Positions 13,201 through 25,413 are shown, counted from the first letter of the stretch. The stretch is 64,000 bases of DNA from Tubulanus polymorphus (GCF_964204645.1 NC_134026.1:5704001-5768000), one strand, 5' to 3'. Translations and numbers: made by a program. Notes: a model not told the origin generated them from the sequence alone.

Positions 13201-14152
13201 AATGAGCGGTCTGGCCGATCTAAGTAACGTCGGCGGAGACCAAAAATTCGGTGAACCCTGCTTTGCAGCTGCTTTTCTCAGGGTAAGGATTTTGCCTCAG
13301 TGCCCAGGGTTTGTACAGATCGGGGAAAATCAGGAAATTCAGCGATATTTTTCCCCATAGGGAAATTCAGGGTCCAGGCTTTTTTTCATTTAGGATCAGG
13401 GAAAGGTCAGGAAATTTCTGGGCCGTCACCATTTTTGAGTCCTGATTCGTATTTCCAATTCAATTAACAAAACATAGAATATCATATGCCAACATAACGG
13501 GTGGATCCAGGTGGACTTATGAGATTTTTTTGAGTGCCCTATTTCATTTTGTTGGGCAGCAGTACACCTAGGATGTGACAAGTCCTTCAAAATTGGCCTA
13601 TGGTTCCACCCCTGCCTAATCATAGTCCCAGTGATTTTTACTGTATATAATAGGCTACAGTTAATCTATAAGAACCTTTACCAAAACGTCATTTCTATCT
13701 AACAATGCTTTGTGCAAAATTTCTGAACATGAATTCATATCAGTTTTCTGAAAATATCTTTTTAGGAATTTGTGACAACAACTAACTGGGTTCATCTGGA
13801 TATCGCAAGTGTTTTGATACATGATGGAACTTTGCCGTACATGGATGCTGGTGTTGGAGGTTTGTGTGGTTTCATTTCACAAAATTTGTGGTCAAAGAAA
13901 CTCTTTAAAAGATCGCGAAAGCTTGAAAAGTTCAAGGTGGCCTTCCATCCATTGATACATCGTTTAGTGTAAAAAAACGCTCATGATTTAAGTTGAAATA
14001 TTTTTCATTTTCTGATTTTTTTCTGGTTTTATAAACCAAATTTCTTGCTGCTGTTAGAATTGGTAATCAATTACATTTGTATATTCTTTTTTTCAGGTCG
14101 ACCAACTAGAACTATTGTTGAATTTCTGAATCTTTTGAGTCAGACTCTTTAA
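10292..14152 (+). CDS. LAP3: Cytosol (leucyl) aminopeptidase, M17 family; first exon missing
   Basis: Zinc-type M17 exopeptidase releasing N-terminal residues from peptides, a cytosolic hexamer in known members. Thirteen exons with consistent GT-AG phases: 10292-10395, 10636-10790, 11249-11317, 11411-11519, 11593-11739, 11812-11967, 12170-12294, 12548-12636, 12727-12829, 12938-13005, 13133-13282, 13766-13859, 14097-14152. They code 474 residues, close to the family length without its leader. Metal and catalytic residues are all kept: VGKGICFD (Lys, Asp), ICLK (Lys), MRADMGG (Asp), DTDFEGR (Asp, Glu, Arg). Further hallmarks are WIEEQ...VAKGSDEPP, CENMP, GDRVWRMPL and the C-terminal GRPTRTIVEFL. 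FDAGG and DTDFEGR differ slightly from the usual FDSGG and NTDAEGR. The loop after ATLT is about four residues shorter than in mammals. The start exon was not located; an in-frame ATG upstream of 10292 exists but sits in an apparent intron. Confidence 0.93.
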
Positions 14153-14215
14153 ATATTGGGATCATTGCTGTAATTTTCAAAGCACGGTTATTTGAGGTTT
14201 TCCGGTACATCATCA

Positions 14216-14662
14216 AAGAGGGTGACCACGATTCTGGAAAACAGGGAACTGATTTCTCTCAGGGAAAACACAGAGAATTTGATAAAATTTGGTAAATCTC
14301 TGAAAAACAATGAAATTGTGATTATTTTATATGCACGTTTTCCCTGCGAATTTTCTTTCGCCCACAAATTATGCTTTTATCTGTCATCAGAGCATTACAA
14401 CCTCGATATCTTCATTTCATGTGGTTAAGCCTAAATTCCCATATAAATCAGTTGAAAGTCGAATTATTAAATGGGCTAGCTTACTGCTAGATCTGTCAAG
14501 ATAACTCTGGTCTCTCCTCCCTACAAGCAATCATCTCAATGTTAAGATGATTGCTCGTAGCTCCTACTGACGTTCATCAGAACACAGGGAAAGTTCAGTG
14601 TTTACTGGAAAAATACAGGGAAACTCAGGGAATTTGGAAGTGGACGGATTGTGGTCACCCTG
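14216..14662. repeat. Inverted-terminus element with CAGGGAA-rich interior
   Basis: Ends are GGGTGACCAC and its complement GTGGTCACCC, 447 bases apart. Both ends carry degenerate repeats of 'ggaaaacaggga/cagggaatttgg'. A hairpin (gcaatcatct / agatgattgc, 8-base loop) sits inside near 14527-14554. Similar CAGGGAAA words lie in the aminopeptidase intron at 13310-13430. It starts 64 bases after the aminopeptidase stop and so may lie in its 3' UTR. Non-autonomous DNA transposon is inferred. Confidence 0.55.
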
Positions 14663-14988
14663 TCAAAATCAATCATAATTTGAAAAACGCAGTTCTAGTG
14701 ACATTCCAAAGTTTACTAGACTTTATATACCCAGACTTGCTTAAACTAGATAGAATCTCCCTAGGCTATACGCCATTCCAGATGGTAGGAATTTTTACAA
14801 ATTGCCAGAAAATTCTATATTATTTTTCAATTGTGTCTAAATTATGAAAATATAAAGATTTTAATAATTTTTTTGTAAGATATAATCTTCAAGGTATTTT
14901 TCGATTGGTCAAGAGCAATATACCAGCAAATGGAAATGGAAGTGTAACCATGGTATTGCTATCACTTCTTGTTGTACAAGAGACGCTA

Positions 14989-15152
14989 CAGTTGCTCAAA
15001 AGTTGGTTAGAGTTAAACAGTGGATAGTTGACAAGGTGACAATTAAAAGTCCATTGTTACTGTGGTACGTGGACTTATCTGCCGGTTATCTTTAACCATG
15101 GACGTATAAACTAGTTTATACGTCCATGCTTTAACCAACGTTTGAGCAACTG
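14989..15152. repeat. Short inverted-repeat element (MITE-like), 164 bp
   Basis: The left end cagttgctcaaaagttggtt matches the complement of the right end with two or three mismatches over about 24 bases. It contains a perfect 32-base palindrome at 15097-15128. No coding capacity. Confidence 0.65.
15097..15128. repeat. Perfect 32-bp palindrome
   Basis: Centred on CTAG, starting CATGGACG and ending CGTCCATG; every base pairs. It lies near the right end of the MITE-like element and could extrude as a cruciform. Confidence 0.9.
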
Positions 15153-18100
15153 GCTCCATGTGTTTTTATTGTTTATTTAATGTCTTGCACTCTTTTTGGT
15201 GTGGATCTAAAGCCAGTATGAGAACGTATGCATTATAAATCATGAGCACCCAAATAATTCTAGATTCTAGTATCTTTGAGTGAATTTGTTTTCATCAATA
15301 ATGAATGTTATCTTATGCCAAATGATTGCGTCTGACAGACTCTAGCGCAAAGGTATTAGTCACAGTGGGCTATTATTGCATTCACTTTTAATCTGTCTGT
15401 CCATCCATATACTAAATCCAGTTATTCTGGGAAGTTTTGAAGACACTATTTTATTTATTCATGTATCATCTGCCCTGGACACATTTGCAACCAAACGACT
15501 GGGCCGATGAGAATCAAGTTGGCCAAGTGGCAGCTATTGTTCAAATTGTCAGATTATCAAGCTTTTAACCACAAGTAGGTATGGTGTCCATGGATCCCTA
15601 GTTTTATTTGTGGATTCCAACAAATCTATTTGTCTCAAAAAGTGTGTGCCATAATAAATCATAAATATACCTGTACTTTTGTTAGTGGAAATAACATTTA
15701 TTTACCAATATTGATATAGAAATTCTTTTATTGAAAGTGTTTGTATCCGATGGTCTAAATAAAAACGGACTAAGAAATGTTTTACTTGTTCTTGAATTCG
15801 CTTGATTCTGATAAGCGTGGCCGAAAAGAATTTTGGAACGAAGTCGCAGAAACTAATGGTAGAAAGGCATTTTGCGTGGAGTACCGGTTCTTAGCGAGGC
15901 TTTCGATCGGGCAGGTTCTGCTTGAGGGTGGAAAAATGAAACCACGGTTATTGACTACATTGCAGGGGCGGTTTTCATTTAAGGTGAATATAAAACTAAC
16001 ACTTAAGTCAGAATTGATACCAACACACTGTATGTCCATCATTGTGATGATAAAGTAGAGAGAATCCCAATAATAACGAAAAACAGTTCGAAAATGTTAC
16101 TGGAGAACGTTTCGACTATACGTTTCGACTGATTTTGATCTTTGCTCCCAGATAGATTAGTTAAGTTAGTTTGGTGACGCTGTTAAAATGATCGCGTCCA
16201 CTGCCTAGTTTCGACTCATAGGTCGATTGAGTTACGCCTTAACTGAGATATAATATCAACATGATATTGGGAACTTAAGTTCAGATAATGTTTAGTACTT
16301 AGTTGAGCATAGCTTTGAATGGTTTGTGATAATAATGATATATAAACCTGGATGAACTGGTCTTTTAGTCTTCTATCAACCAATCTTAGAAATAGTGGTT
16401 CATTTTCTTGTAACTCGTCTTGTAACATTCTTACCTCTTACGTCTATACCTCAAAACGATATACCGTTCATTTTCCGGTTCAATTTCAAATGAAGCCCTT
16501 GGGCTTGGACCTGCTTTGTTTATTTCATCGTTGTTTCTACCATGAGTTTTCGTCGAACAAATGATAATGACTTTTATCACTTGTGGTGACTCTTTCTTAT
16601 ATTCGAGAAGTTTGATTGGTCAGTGTGGTTGATTTATGAATTTACAATGGTGAATTCTTTTTAGTCTGACACTAAACGCGGTATATTGTTCTCATGTTCG
16701 AGAAGTTTGAATTGGTCAGTGGTGGTCGGTGATGGTCAATTCATAAATTTGCAATGGTGAATCTGAGTCTGGCACCCGGCCGCCATCATTCAGCAGTGGT
16801 CAGTTTTGACCCCGACCTTACATAATCCTAGAGATCCACCCATGTATTGGCAGCAAACTATCTACATTATCATTCATATCAATGATTCTAAAAACCTTGG
16901 GCTTTCTATATTTGATCAGGTTCAAAATGTGTATCATCATTGCTAAACCGCACCGCCTATAACCCGGAGGCGGCCCGCGTGTGAGTCATAACCCAAAAAC
17001 TATACTTGTGGGTTTTGTTCGATACATAGCATAATCAGATGATGATTCACTTCCGCAAACAAATAAATCATCGAAATCAGGAAATAACACCCATTTCTAC
17101 TCGATTACAACTTTTTCTGTCGATGACAAATTAAGGTAAGCGACTCAATATTGTAAATCCATTAATCTTTGCCATTTTGAATGGGGGCTAATAATGTGAG
17201 TTTCAGGAATAAAAGCGTTTGAAATGTACATATCTTACTTCCGGGTTCTCCGTGATGAGTTGAGTAGGACCCAACCCACCTTTAAATTTTGGTAATTATA
17301 TGAGGCACCATTCCTTTTAATGTTATCTCCATATGGATGCGGTGCTGTGGTGTAGATTTAACGTAAGCTGTGTGCTAGACTTCAAGCCATCATTCTTTAC
17401 CATGGCTATTTTGGTGTCAATTTTCATGATATTGATTTTTTTAAATTCTGTTGAAAAAAATCTTGTTAGATAATACATAGAATGTAGATGACAGTGATGG
17501 CAAAAATAATAAACTGTTATTAACATTGAAAAACAGTCCCAAACAGTGATTGGAATAAAGCGGGGGCAATTACAGATGCGACTGTTTTTTGTCTTTAATT
17601 CATGCCTATACAATAGTAGTTAAGTGTATTTGATGAATAAATACCCTTGGTACTTATAAAAATATTTTTTGAGTAATGAATAAAGCATGCTTTGGTTAAG
17701 GATATGTTCTTATCTTGCGTTTCTCTGAATGTGCTTGTTGTTGGTGCTGCCTTCACTAATCTCGTCATACTGCTTTATCAGAATTCCTTGATAAATTTCT
17801 TCTCGATATCAGCGGACGTAAGATACTGTAATCCGAGATTTAGATTCATTGTTCTGATATTTAACCAATCTTGAGCATGTATGTTTTGTTCAGTCACCAG
17901 TGGGAGGATGTATGACTCAGTGTATTGTTATATTTCACATATATGTGGTTGTGCACTGTCTCATTGTTTCTTCTTAAGAAATTGTCGAAATAAACTTAAC
18001 GCGCTTAATCTGGATCATAAGGGACTTGATCCAAAAAATTTGCGTTTAGTCTATGAGATATCCAGCACCTACTCTAAGTAGGCCTAATCTCGGATCCTGA

Positions 18101-18253
18101 AAAGATAGCAGGTTTTCCTATTCCGTCGAAAACACTAACTAACAATTTACGAACGACCTCGTATCAGCTCTATTGTGTTTTCTATCGCCGGCTTTAAAAA
18201 AAAACTACCTCCAGTTCTTTGTGTGCATGTGAATGTGTATCTCGTGTCTTACA
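15153..18253. other. Gene-free stretch between aminopeptidase and first CD225 gene
   Basis: No domain-bearing exon found. An open frame at 15777-16058 has no recognisable family. Near 16105-16130 the motif cgtttcgact occurs twice. A direct duplication lies at 16602-16775. The 5' UTR exon of the CD225 gene is presumably here but was not identified. Confidence 0.4.
16602..16775. repeat. Imperfect tandem direct repeat, about 95-bp period
   Basis: 'ttcgagaagtttga..ttggtcagt', 'aattTacaatggtgaat' and 'gtctg(a/g)cac' occur in the same order at 16602-16672 and 16697-16775, with small insertions in the second copy. Confidence 0.75.
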
Positions 18254-18260
18254 GAAGACA

Positions 18261-19998
18261 ATGTCGCGAAGTTCACAATATTCAGACGACGTTCCGACTC
18301 GTACAAGCCGTCTTGATGAGGTAAGTTTTTTTTTTTTCGAAAAATAAATCTTTTCTAGCTGAATTAGTTTTTTTCTAATGAAGCGGAAATCTATTCAACA
18401 ATCATGAACTTCTATCTACATTTTTCCCTAGATCTTGTCTTCTTTTACGTATGAAATGCCTTTACGAAAAAATTCAAATGAATTCTTTAACCATTGGTGA
18501 AACACTATGTCTGGGTTGTGATGATAAGGCTATAGAGAATTCCACAATAATATAGTTAGATAGATGGATTCCGAAAAGTTTCCTTTAAGCTAATAATTGA
18601 TTTGACATTTCGATTATAACCTAATAGTCATCTTCAGGAATACTTAATTCTTTAGTCTATTCAGTATTTCATTCTTTGAATTATTCTTCTCTTTTGATTT
18701 TGTGAAAACTTTTCTTAACAACTCATCTGAAGAGAAGACAATGCCTTGGTATTTTTCAATCAAGATTCTTGTTCATACTTATTGATGAACTTTGTACGAA
18801 AAACCAATCTTCGTTGAAATTTCTTTTCTAAATCTAGTCAAATCTTTCATTATATATTAATCGATCCTCTTTATTCCTTCCCAATATTATAATAATGTAA
18901 ATTTAAGAAGGAAAATGACTTAAACTTTGCATGCCTACCGTAATTCTAACTCACAACTGAGCTATGATGTTTGCACCATATTGAATTTTAGGCCTACTGA
19001 TCAATTAACTATTAGAAAAATAAGATTCAGATATCCATAATTTCAGAATTGACCATAGGATATATAACATTGTGATTCATGTAAAGTATTTATGCTGTAC
19101 ATGTTTTCTAATTGATGTGTCTTCTGCTTGTGGTGAAAATCCTTCATAAAATACATTATGATCATAGAACAGCAATTAATTTTCATCGACATTAATTGGG
19201 GGTTGAAAATGAGAATGTTATTTCTTCTGATCTTTTTAGAATTCGGTGGAAATATCGCTGAACGATGATGACGAAGAACGTCCGTCTGGCATCATATACA
19301 GATCGGCTCGTAACGACCCGGACGCCGAAGATTTGCCGCTACCCGAATCAAGACCCGGCGTTCAATTCATAGCGCCGAAAGAGCGCAGCGAACCGCGCGA
19401 AGCGCTGCCTACGATTGGCGGTAAAGGCGGCGGCGGAACGTACGTGTTTCAGACGCCCGCGACGGAAGCCCCGCCCGCCTACGACGATTACGAAGACAGC
19501 ACCAACTCGCCGAGATTCGGACCGAGATCGCCGCAGCATCACAATCCGTCACCGCTGATCCAGCAGCCGCCGGTAGATACGCCCGACGCAGCCATGCCGC
19601 AACCGCAAAAAGGGCGCGGTCGCGCGAAACAGCACCTGACTCCAACGCTTCAAACCGAGTCGCAGCCTGTCTCCGTTACTATCAATAAAACTGCCTCTTC
19701 TCCGGCTACGGCTGTCGCGAATAATAGCGGTATGAGAGCTGTACAGCCCGATACGTACTTAGTTTTCTCCATCATTATGTGCGTGTTGTTTTTCCCTCTC
19801 GGTATTCCGGCCGTTTTGTGCTCGTTGAATTCCGACAAGGCGTTCAAACAGGAGAATAATTCGCGGAAAGCGAAAGAATACGGTCTGTTGGCGTTTTACC
19901 TGAACGGTATAGCCGGAATCGCTTTGCTTACCATGATTTTGGTCATACTTATCATGGTTTTCCTTCCAGGGGCTACTGGGTTGATGGTTGTTATTTAA
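18261..19998 (+). CDS. CD225/dispanin family membrane protein, paralog 1
   Basis: Two coding exons, 18261-18320 and 19240-19998, phase 0, coding 272 residues. A TTACAG acceptor six bases before the ATG shows an upstream untranslated exon. Residues 1-190 are a long cytosolic-type region: an acidic 'LNDDDEERPSG' start, then 'DPDAEDLPLP', 'APKER' and 'LPTIG', a Gly patch, a PPAY motif at about 98-101, and a Pro/Gln/Ser/Thr-rich linker. Residues about 191-262 are the CD225 domain: a first hydrophobic segment with Cys residues (MCVLFFPLGIPAVLCSL), a basic 'NSRKAKEYG' loop, and a second long hydrophobic helix. CD225 proteins are small two-helix membrane proteins involved in trafficking, fusion control and, for IFITMs, antiviral restriction; this protein's role is unknown. 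An AATAAA lies at 20257-20262. Its paralog follows at 24236. Confidence 0.88.
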
Positions 19999-22520
19999 TC
20001 AACTTTTCTCTAAAAAGAATTATCGTCGATTGTGCTAAAATCTACAAGTATGATTTGATATAAAGCCATTAATTGTTAGGAATTACTTATCAAACATTTT
20101 TTGTCGGTTCTTTTCCAGTTTTTTTTTTTACAGACCAAAAGAAGCCCACCATTTGATTATAAATATTCTTTTTATACATGCTTTAGTGATATGGAACGTG
20201 TGGCTCTTTTATTTTTTATAGAACATTCCATATTAGTAGAAGGTTTTTTGTCTGAAAATAAAGAAAAAATGATACATGTCTGCAGAGCCTTATCTTTAGT
20301 TGAATATATTGGTAGGGTTCATAGCAGTCCTTGAATGTCCTGAAAATTTTGAAATGAGAATTAATTGGTCAATTCAAGGCCTTGAGTATCATGGAATGGG
20401 CTCTAAAATCCTTAAATCATTGTCATGATCCTTGAATGGCATCAGTCATTAGTTATCATCTGCGTATCCAAGATACTAGTTCACTATTACAGCTCTATCT
20501 ACCAAGTATAAGAATTCCTGGAAAATGTAGATTTCAGGAATCGTATCTTAAGCATGAAGACTATGTGTAAATCATGGAATTGGAGGCAAAAATAAGTCCT
20601 TGAAAGTCATTAGATGAGATTGGTCATGAACACTCTATGAACCCTGTAACGACATGTTTTTTTACTTGGATCAAACTTGTAGATAGATTCATAGTAAAAT
20701 TTTGTATGTAGTTTGAGATAAGCCAAAAAGCTGCTGAAAGTGTTGACAGCAGCACATCTATAAACCAAAGATTGGTAATGCGGGAGGTTTCTATTTTCAA
20801 AAAAACTATTTTATTGATGATTCTGCGTAGACATAGCTATAACGCGAATTAAGGACGTATAGTTCAACGCTTTTACTAGTGAAGTTATCAGTTGACAAGA
20901 ATTGTTTACTTACATGATAGGAGGGGAATAATTACTTTAAGAATAATAATCCTGGTACATGTTTATGAAATCCTCCTGGTGTGTGGCATATGGTTTCTGG
21001 AAATTTAGAATGAATAACATATCTGACTCTGGCATCGTCGAGTAATTTGCTTATTGCAATCAAACTCAAAAAAATAGATACCGCTACCTCGTTTCTCATT
21101 TTTGCTGAGCTTTAAGTTGACCCGGCCGGCCGCCTATCTACCCTGTACATTATCTTTTTAAAAAATCATGCTCAAGCTTACAATAACAGACCTGGCGGTT
21201 ATACTGTAGATATGATCTGATAGCAAATTTTATTTCAATTTACAATAGCGATAAGGAGAAACAAGGTACAGTTTTATCTCTCAATATGCAACTGACGCTT
21301 CTTGGTACTCCTACGTCAGATTTGCTTCGCAGCTGTCGGACTGGGTCTCGCAGCAAAAATCATATTTCATTGTATCCGATATATCTGTAACTCTTATAGA
21401 GTCGAGGTATATACCCGGCTCATATAACATGAATAGGTCCTAACCATAAATATCAGAGTTATAATCAGGATTCGGGCTGGCTTAACCAACTTGGACTATA
21501 GATATATATATGTATATATGAATTATGAATCAATTTCTCTCTCTGTAATTTCATATTTTCATGAGTTTTATGATATAGTATTCATTTATTCTTTCATGAA
21601 AAGAAGATTCTAGGAATCGAGTAATCTATTGTTAATCATAAGAAGATAGCATGATAGAATAGACTAGGCCCTTGCACATTTATGGCCAACTCGGAAAACT
21701 GCTGTCCCTCAATGCTTCGTGAGTAAGACACAGTCGTCTTGTCATATCCGGTTTACTAATTAAGGTATTTATTTCTATAGATTTACTATTACTACGTGAT
21801 CGTGTAACGCTGTAATTAACCTTTATTTATCATTAATAACAAATCTGTAAACGGATGTTTTACTGTGTATTTATGCGCGTATATTTTTATCTATCGGTTG
21901 TTGGCTAATCGTATTGTTTCGAAAAAAGAATCGCTAACTACCGGTATCGACGTTGTCTCACGTGAAGTCGATGTGAAGTGCTGCAGTATATATTAGAGGG
22001 TGTAGACTGTGATTTTTACTCTTAATCAAAAAAGAAAAACGATAAACTCTTCCATTTTATTGTAAATATATATATATATTTGTATATGTACGCGTAGTAC
22101 AACAACGACTGTTTGCCGGAATTTCGATGAAGTGTAAACTTCATTCATTCTGTCAGACATCCCCTGAATCGTAAAAACTTTTCAGTAGTGCTCAAACTAG
22201 GTTACTGTGGGAATGTCTTATTTTTGATTGAAAATATCCACTCATCGCGTTAATAAGCCGATAACGAATGTATTTCGATGAAATCTATTTCTGTCTTCGA
22301 TATTACTAGAGACAATTATGGAATATTGTTATGTGTGTATTTTAATTTATGCGGACATCAATCTGTGCGTGGGCCCAAGGAATTTTCGTTAAGAAAATGA
22401 ATAACAGTCTTCTTTAAAACATCGAAATCGCAGACATGTAAATTCCCCCCTGCACAGAAAATCAGAACGTCTATACATCACCAAGTAAATGGTGATTATG
22501 TATTTGGTGGGTGGATACAA
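19999..22520. other. 3' flank of CD225 paralog 1, no further gene seen
   Basis: Probably includes the 3' UTR. At 20325-20640 many diverged 'tccttgaa' and 'tcatgg' words form a degenerate repeat. Otherwise AT-rich, with no exon I can support. Confidence 0.4.
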
Positions 22521-22749
22521 GGAAGACCAATGCGGCCAACGATATTTTATTTTGAGTTTTAAAATTCAACTTTTCGAGTTACTTAAACTACTTTAAAAAG
22601 TCGACTTTTTGACTTAGTAACTCGATCTTCAATGAGTCTGGTTTTCGACTTGAAAAATTCGACCGTTTTTAAGTCGAAAAGTCAACTTACCAACTCAAAA
22701 AATCGACTTAATAAAACTCAAAATAAAATGCTGGCCACATTGCTCTTCC
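22521..22749. repeat. MITE-like element with repetitive AAGTCGA interior
   Basis: Ends 'ggaagaccaatgcggcca' and, on the complement, 'ggaagagcaatgtggcca', followed on both sides by 'atTTTATTTTGAGTTTT', make an inverted repeat of about 38 bases. The middle is a chain of diverged 'aaaaagtcgac / gagttactaactcga' units running in both orientations. No coding capacity. Confidence 0.7.
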
Positions 22750-23259
22750 ATAGGCAGCAGATTGATTCCTGCGTGTATTCATTGTTTTAGCCTGTAGTTT
22801 TTACCCGTTATTGTAAATTAGATTAATAATCAATTGTATTCATCAATATTGATCGATATTTTGTCAACTTTTTAGATCAATAACTATTGATTAATGCTCA
22901 TAGCTAGCCATTTTGATGTTCATGTTGAAAGTATTTCGTGAGAAGGAAAAAGTAAAGTAAAATGTGCTTTGGAACCGGAATCGTTTTGGTGGCCTTATCT
23001 GCCGACCAAATATACCTCCTATTCGCTAAAATAGTATAATATATAAGTATAATTTAACCAATCGATCCGTATTTATAGGTATTTATACGATATTTGTAAG
23101 TTTTATATCAAGTGAAATAAAATGATGTTTATGTATATGATAATACTTCTATTGTTCATATCTCATTGGTCTTACGTTGATTGGCTGGTCAGATCTTGTT
23201 GACGGGAAGTCGTAACCCCAGTGTTAGCGCATCTACGTTCGTTAATTTTGGGTAGTTTC
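22750..23259. other. Non-coding spacer
   Basis: AT-rich spacer between two inverted-repeat elements; an AATAAA near 23117 could serve a very long 3' UTR. Nothing else seen. Confidence 0.4.
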
Positions 23260-23715
23260 AACTAACAGGGTTTCCAGCGGTCCTTCCAAGTCCTTCTTTG
23301 TCCTTCTTTTGGAAAACGTTTGGGCAAACATCATCTTTGTCCTTCTTTTTGACTCTAAGTCCTTCCTCTTGATAAAAAAGTCCTTCCAAATTTGATTTTT
23401 ATGTACTTTTTGTGCGAAATTTTGTCGCGAATTCGACTGTTGAAGTATTTTCTTACTCAGACCTGGTAATTCAATTGTCAGTAAGATTGAATATACAGGA
23501 AAGTGTTATGGAATTACCCTGAAATGTATGACTGGCCTACATGACTAGTATTCCGGCAAAGGCATTGCGAAAATGCTCCCTTGTGGGCCCTCATTTTACT
23601 GGAAAGTACTTCTTTCCGAGTTCAAAAGTCCCTCCTTTTGGGGCTAAAATTGCCGAAAAAGTCCTTATTAGTACTTCAGTTTATCCTGGCCTTACCACTG
23701 GAAACCCTGAACTAA
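23260..23715. mobile_element. Non-autonomous DNA element with 6-bp target duplication
   Basis: The element spans 23266-23709, starts CAGGGTTTCCAG and ends CTGGAAACCCTG (perfect 12-base inverted termini, with GTGG-like continuation). AACTAA directly abuts both ends (23260-23265 and 23710-23715), as expected for a target-site duplication. Both halves carry 'gtccttc' and 'aagtcctt' repeats. No transposase frame is present. The termini and length resemble hAT-type miniature elements, but hAT duplications are usually 8 bp, so class is left open. Confidence 0.75.
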
Positions 23716-24235
23716 GTATATTGAGAAAAAGGTAATTGTTGCATGTACATAGAATCGTAATTTTGCTTTTTGGAACTGCGTATATCGAACAAACTTTTTC
23801 GGATCATTCTCGTCAATTGGACTAACAAAAACTCACGAATATTCATGTATGTTCAGAAAATGTAATAAGCTTTTAATTCTCGTTTAAGACTAAGCAAAAT
23901 ACGCATAAAATATTGATAATAATAAGAGAGTCATAGCAGATATAATACAAAATATATCAGAACAAACAAATACAATTTACAGCGTTCTATATACAAAAAT
24001 GATAACAAGACTCAGCAGATAAACGCAGTATTTCGTTCAGTGCTATGTATGATCCAAGACTTGGTCGATGTGATGATATTTATATCATCAACTCCAACAC
24101 GATGTATTTATAAATTTACCAAGGCATGCCATTTGCACTGTTGACATAACGGTTTTGAATTTCGTCTTGTCTTGCTCTCACCATTGTGAATATACGATTT
24201 ACTAAACTTGTCGTTGTTCGCTGTATTTGCAGATT
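23716..24235. other. Upstream region of CD225 paralog 2
   Basis: No exon recognised. The promoter and 5' UTR exon of the next gene probably lie here, since a TTTGCAG acceptor directly precedes its start codon. Confidence 0.4.
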
Positions 24236-25413
24236 ATGTCGAAGAATTACAATGTCGTCCCAGGAGCTGAGCCTAATAGCGTAAGTATCCCAACCTCACT
24301 CAATTCAAACCTTTTCCTACTTAGGTAACCGTTTTAACATATATATAGTTCCATAATTGTCTTTTTTTATCAGCAATATCTATTCCATGAAACACTGCCT
24401 TAAATACAGTCATATCGGTAAATACAAATAGCATCAATACACAATGAGCATAAAGCTCATAGCCTACTAATTGAAAATGGATTTCATTTTGGCGGTAACT
24501 TTCAGTAAGGGATTGAATGGACATTCACGTCCGGAAATTACACACAACAGAAAGTCGGTAACCTCCGGAAGATTTTTCTCCGGAATTTAGCCGGGAATTT
24601 CCGGAAGATTACTAGCCCGGGGTCACTGAGATGGATGATGAGATGATGACATGAGTAATGAAGTTATATAGTTTAGCCAATTTTGGAAAAGTCACTGAAT
24701 AAATAAATTCGTGTGAATAGATAGATAGATGAATAAATAAATCCCCCTTTTCTCTTTATCATCAACAGGACGCAGTTGTCCCGTTAAACGACGATGATGG
24801 CCGACCTGGAATTGTCTTCAGGTCCGCCCACAGTGACCCGGATGCTTCCGATTTGCCGCTTCCAGATTCAACCGAAAAAGTGAAATTCTATGCACCGAAA
24901 CAACGCGACCCGAACGCAAAAGAACCGGAGTCGTTACCGATGATCGGAGTGGGTCAAGGTTTACCTCCGCAGTTACAGCCATTAAAAGACGACTCTCCCA
25001 CTCCGTATCGCGATGTAGTGGAACCCGTGGACAGGCCGGCAAAACCGCAGCGAGCATCACCGCAGAAATCCCCTCAGCAAAGCGGCGGTTACATCCCCGC
25101 CGTGCAACAAACAGGCGATCAGGAACAATACAGTTTATGCGACGAAGTTCAACTAGCAGTCCACGGCAGCGGTCCGCAAGTTTATCTGATTTTCTCACTC
25201 TGTAATCTAATCTTCTGCCCGGTGTTCGGGGTTTTAGGGCTGCTGTGTTCGCTAACCGCCCTCAGGCACTTTCGCGCTGGAAATAACGCGGAAGGAAAAG
25301 AGAAAGCGTCAATGTCGTTTTATCTGAACTGGATCGGAGTGGTCACTACACTAACTATAATTCTTGTCATCGTCATTGTAAACGTGTTACCGCATAAAGT
25401 GCTCCTAGTGTAA
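24236..25413 (+). CDS. CD225/dispanin family membrane protein, paralog 2
   Basis: Two coding exons, 24236-24280 and 24769-25413, phase 0, coding 229 residues. The architecture matches paralog 1: an acceptor three bases before the ATG, a very short first coding exon, and one large second exon. The N-terminal block repeats the paralog's motifs in order: LNDDD, RPGI, RSA, DPDASDLPLPDS, APK, LPMIG. A proline/glutamine-rich linker is shorter and lacks the PPxY motif of paralog 1. The CD225 domain spans about residues 148-225: CNLIFCPVFGVLGLLCSL, a basic/glutamate loop 'AEGKEKAS', and a second hydrophobic helix ending near the C-terminus. An AATAAA at 25822-25827 could end the 3' UTR. Tandem duplication is clear; function is not known from sequence. 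Confidence 0.87.

Noticed and set aside
15777-16058. Open frame of 93 codons with a protein-like look
   Set aside because: No recognised family, no splice support, and an equally long frame on the opposite strand.
16105-16145. Two 'agtcgaaacgt' words on the minus strand resembling hammerhead GAAAC segments
   Set aside because: No CUGAUGA-like word with a stem II at proper spacing; too short to claim.
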